DNA from: Vibrio sp. MEBiC08052
Lineage (GTDB): Bacteria; Pseudomonadota; Gammaproteobacteria; Enterobacterales; Vibrionaceae
DNA: 35,347 nucleotides
Assembly: GCF_001506075.1 (NCBI RefSeq)
Contig: NZ_KQ947476.1
Span: forward strand, 54,769 to 90,115
Direction of reading: 5' to 3'
The position numbers and the translations under genes were made by a program. Shown here in pieces: positions 34,670-35,347 of the stretch; positions within the stretch are counted from its first letter, which is position 1, and every line of letters starts with the position of its first letter. A model generated the notes under the pieces. The model made no database searches. It saw nothing but the letters and a program-made list of their open reading frames with translations, and was not told where the DNA came from.

Positions 34670-34678
34670 TGTGGATAA
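34670..34678 (-). promoter_or_regulatory. Perfect consensus DnaA box, inverted partner
   Basis: TGTGGATAA on the plus strand, that is TTATCCACA on the minus strand. With 34651-34659 it forms an inverted pair whose starts are 19 bp apart. No T run follows on either strand, so it is not a terminator. Confidence 0.85.
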
Positions 34679-34857
34679 CTCTGTTAGCGAAAATTAGAAA
34701 TCGCATGTGCAGCACTGATTTCATCAGGGTTCATCAGTGTACAGATTGGGTAAAAACAGGAGTATTTTAGCAAACCTGTTTGATTGGATATTCTTGTAAG
34801 GAGTTTATGCTTCGCAGCATGAAGAAAGAGCGTGACAAAATTTAGCGTTAATTGATC

Positions 34858-34933
34858 TGGAGCGACACACGGGGTTCGAACCCGTGACCTCAACCTTGGC
34901 AAGGTTGCGCTCTACCAACTGAGCTAGTGTCGC
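34858..34933 (-). tRNA. tRNA-Gly (GCC)
   Basis: A 76-nt cloverleaf with encoded CCA. The acceptor GCGACAC pairs with GTGTCGC, the anticodon stem CAACC/GGTTG holds loop TTGCCAA (anticodon GCC), and the T arm has GGTTCGAACC. This is the promoter-distal copy of the array. Confidence 0.97.
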
Positions 34934-34955
34934 ATGTCATTCACTAAATTAAAAT

Positions 34956-35032
<77 letters not shown>

Positions 35033-35038
35033 TCCATG

Positions 35039-35062
35039 ATATTATCGCTTAAGCGATAATAT
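35039..35062. repeat. 24-bp perfect palindrome in the tRNA array spacer
   Basis: ATATTATCGCTT is followed directly by its exact reverse complement. It lies between the fMet gene and the next Gly gene; the corresponding spacer of the next unit (35250-35273) has an imperfect version. In RNA it would fold into a hairpin and may guide processing. Confidence 0.8.
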
Positions 35063-35068
35063 GAATTC

Positions 35069-35144
35069 TGGAGCGACACACGGGGTTCGAACCCGTGACC
35101 TCAACCTTGGCAAGGTTGCGCTCTACCAACTGAGCTAGTGTCGC
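35069..35144 (-). tRNA. tRNA-Gly (GCC), second copy
   Basis: Identical in sequence to the copy at 34858-34933, with the same GCC anticodon and encoded CCA. Confidence 0.97.
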
Positions 35145-35166
35145 ATATCATTAACTAAATTAAAAT

Positions 35167-35243
<77 letters not shown>

Positions 35244-35279
35244 TCCATGATACTATCGCTCAAGCGATAATATGTACTC

Positions 35280-35347
35280 TGGAGCGACACACGGGGTTCG
35301 AACCCGTGACCTCAACCTTGGCAAGGTTGCGCTCTACCAACTGAGCT
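35280..35347 (-). tRNA. tRNA-Gly (GCC), third copy, 5' end cut by window
   Basis: Matches the other two tRNA-Gly genes through the anticodon and T arms. The first 8 nt of the gene (acceptor 5' strand) lie beyond the window edge, and so does the promoter of the array. Confidence 0.95.

Larger units (their letters stand above)
34323..34857. other. Non-coding gap with a DnaA-box cluster; candidate datA-like locus
   Basis: 535 bp lie between convergent queG and the tRNA array, so it should not be a promoter region. It is AT-rich and contains two perfect DnaA boxes in inverted orientation (34651-34678), a TTTTCCACA box on the minus strand (34394-34402), a one-mismatch TTAACCACA (34442-34450), and weaker matches at 34340-34348, 34639-34647 and 34706-34714. 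No clean IHF site is seen; the best near match is GATCAATGCATGA at 34470. In E. coli, datA lies next to the glyVXY tRNA genes in the queG region. Function is inferred. Confidence 0.55.

Noticed and set aside
34651..34678. The inverted TTATCCACA pair considered as a tRNA-array or queG terminator
   Set aside because: The stem has a 10-nt loop and no T run on either strand, and both arms are exact DnaA boxes.
34714..34738. CACTGAT/ATCAGTG inverted repeat considered as the tRNA-array terminator
   Set aside because: The stem is only 7 bp and lacks a T tract on the transcribed strand; the true terminator was not identified.
34684..34902. A 72-codon minus-strand frame across the tRNA-Gly 3' end
   Set aside because: It overlaps a tRNA gene, has no ribosome site and reads non-coding repeat sequence.

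Overview
The window is a piece of a gammaproteobacterial chromosome, almost certainly Vibrio or a close relative. Gene content and order (zur-cheX-pgi; dnaB; rpsF-priB-rpsR-rplI; rpsL-rpsG-fusA-tuf-bfd-bfr; tusDCB behind a YheO-type regulator; fkpA/slyX; tsaE-amiB-mutL-miaA-hfq-hflX-hflK-hflC; queG; tandem tRNA-Gly/tRNA-fMet) match the large Vibrio chromosome as I remember it. The protein sequences are Vibrio-like. No species can be named from sequence alone.

Layout. (1) 1-4953, minus: the first 1651 codons of a modular non-ribosomal peptide synthetase (C-A-T-C-A...), cut by the window edge. Its first condensation domain is of the EntF/DhbF type and its first adenylation domain reads a glycine-like code, so a catecholate siderophore assembly line is the best guess. 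(2) 4954-6571: about 1.6 kb of very AT-rich DNA with no convincing gene, holding possible Fur and Zur sites. (3) 6572-12330: zur-cheX, pgi, yjbQ, dnaB and a DUF481 outer-membrane protein. (4) 12416-13833: the S6/PriB/S18/L9 operon with its S6:S18-binding leader. (5) 14029-19431: the str operon followed by the iron-storage pair bfd-bfr. (6) 19567-22296: the yheO-tusDCB operon and the FkpA-like lipoprotein. (7) 22435-23880: a WD40 lipoprotein with slyX, facing a small DUF2065 membrane protein. (8) 23938-33012: the hfl/hfq/mutL superoperon. (9) 33207-34322: queG. (10) 34323-34857: a 535-bp non-coding gap between convergent units, containing two perfect, inverted DnaA boxes. (11) 34858-35347: a tandem 211-bp repeat of tRNA-Gly(GCC) and tRNA-fMet(CAU) genes.

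Most of the window is core housekeeping: translation (ribosomal proteins, EF-G, EF-Tu, initiator tRNA, tRNA modification by TusBCD, MiaA, TsaE and QueG), replication and repair (DnaB, PriB, MutL), envelope (AmiB, HflKC, FkpA) and post-transcriptional control (Hfq, HflX). Iron and zinc biology recurs in the NRPS, Zur, Bfd and Bfr. The NRPS is the accessory element. The most interesting non-coding signal is the DnaA-box cluster between queG and the glycine tRNA genes. This is the same neighbourhood in which Escherichia coli carries datA, the DnaA-titrating and DnaA-inactivating locus, so the gap is a candidate Vibrio datA equivalent.
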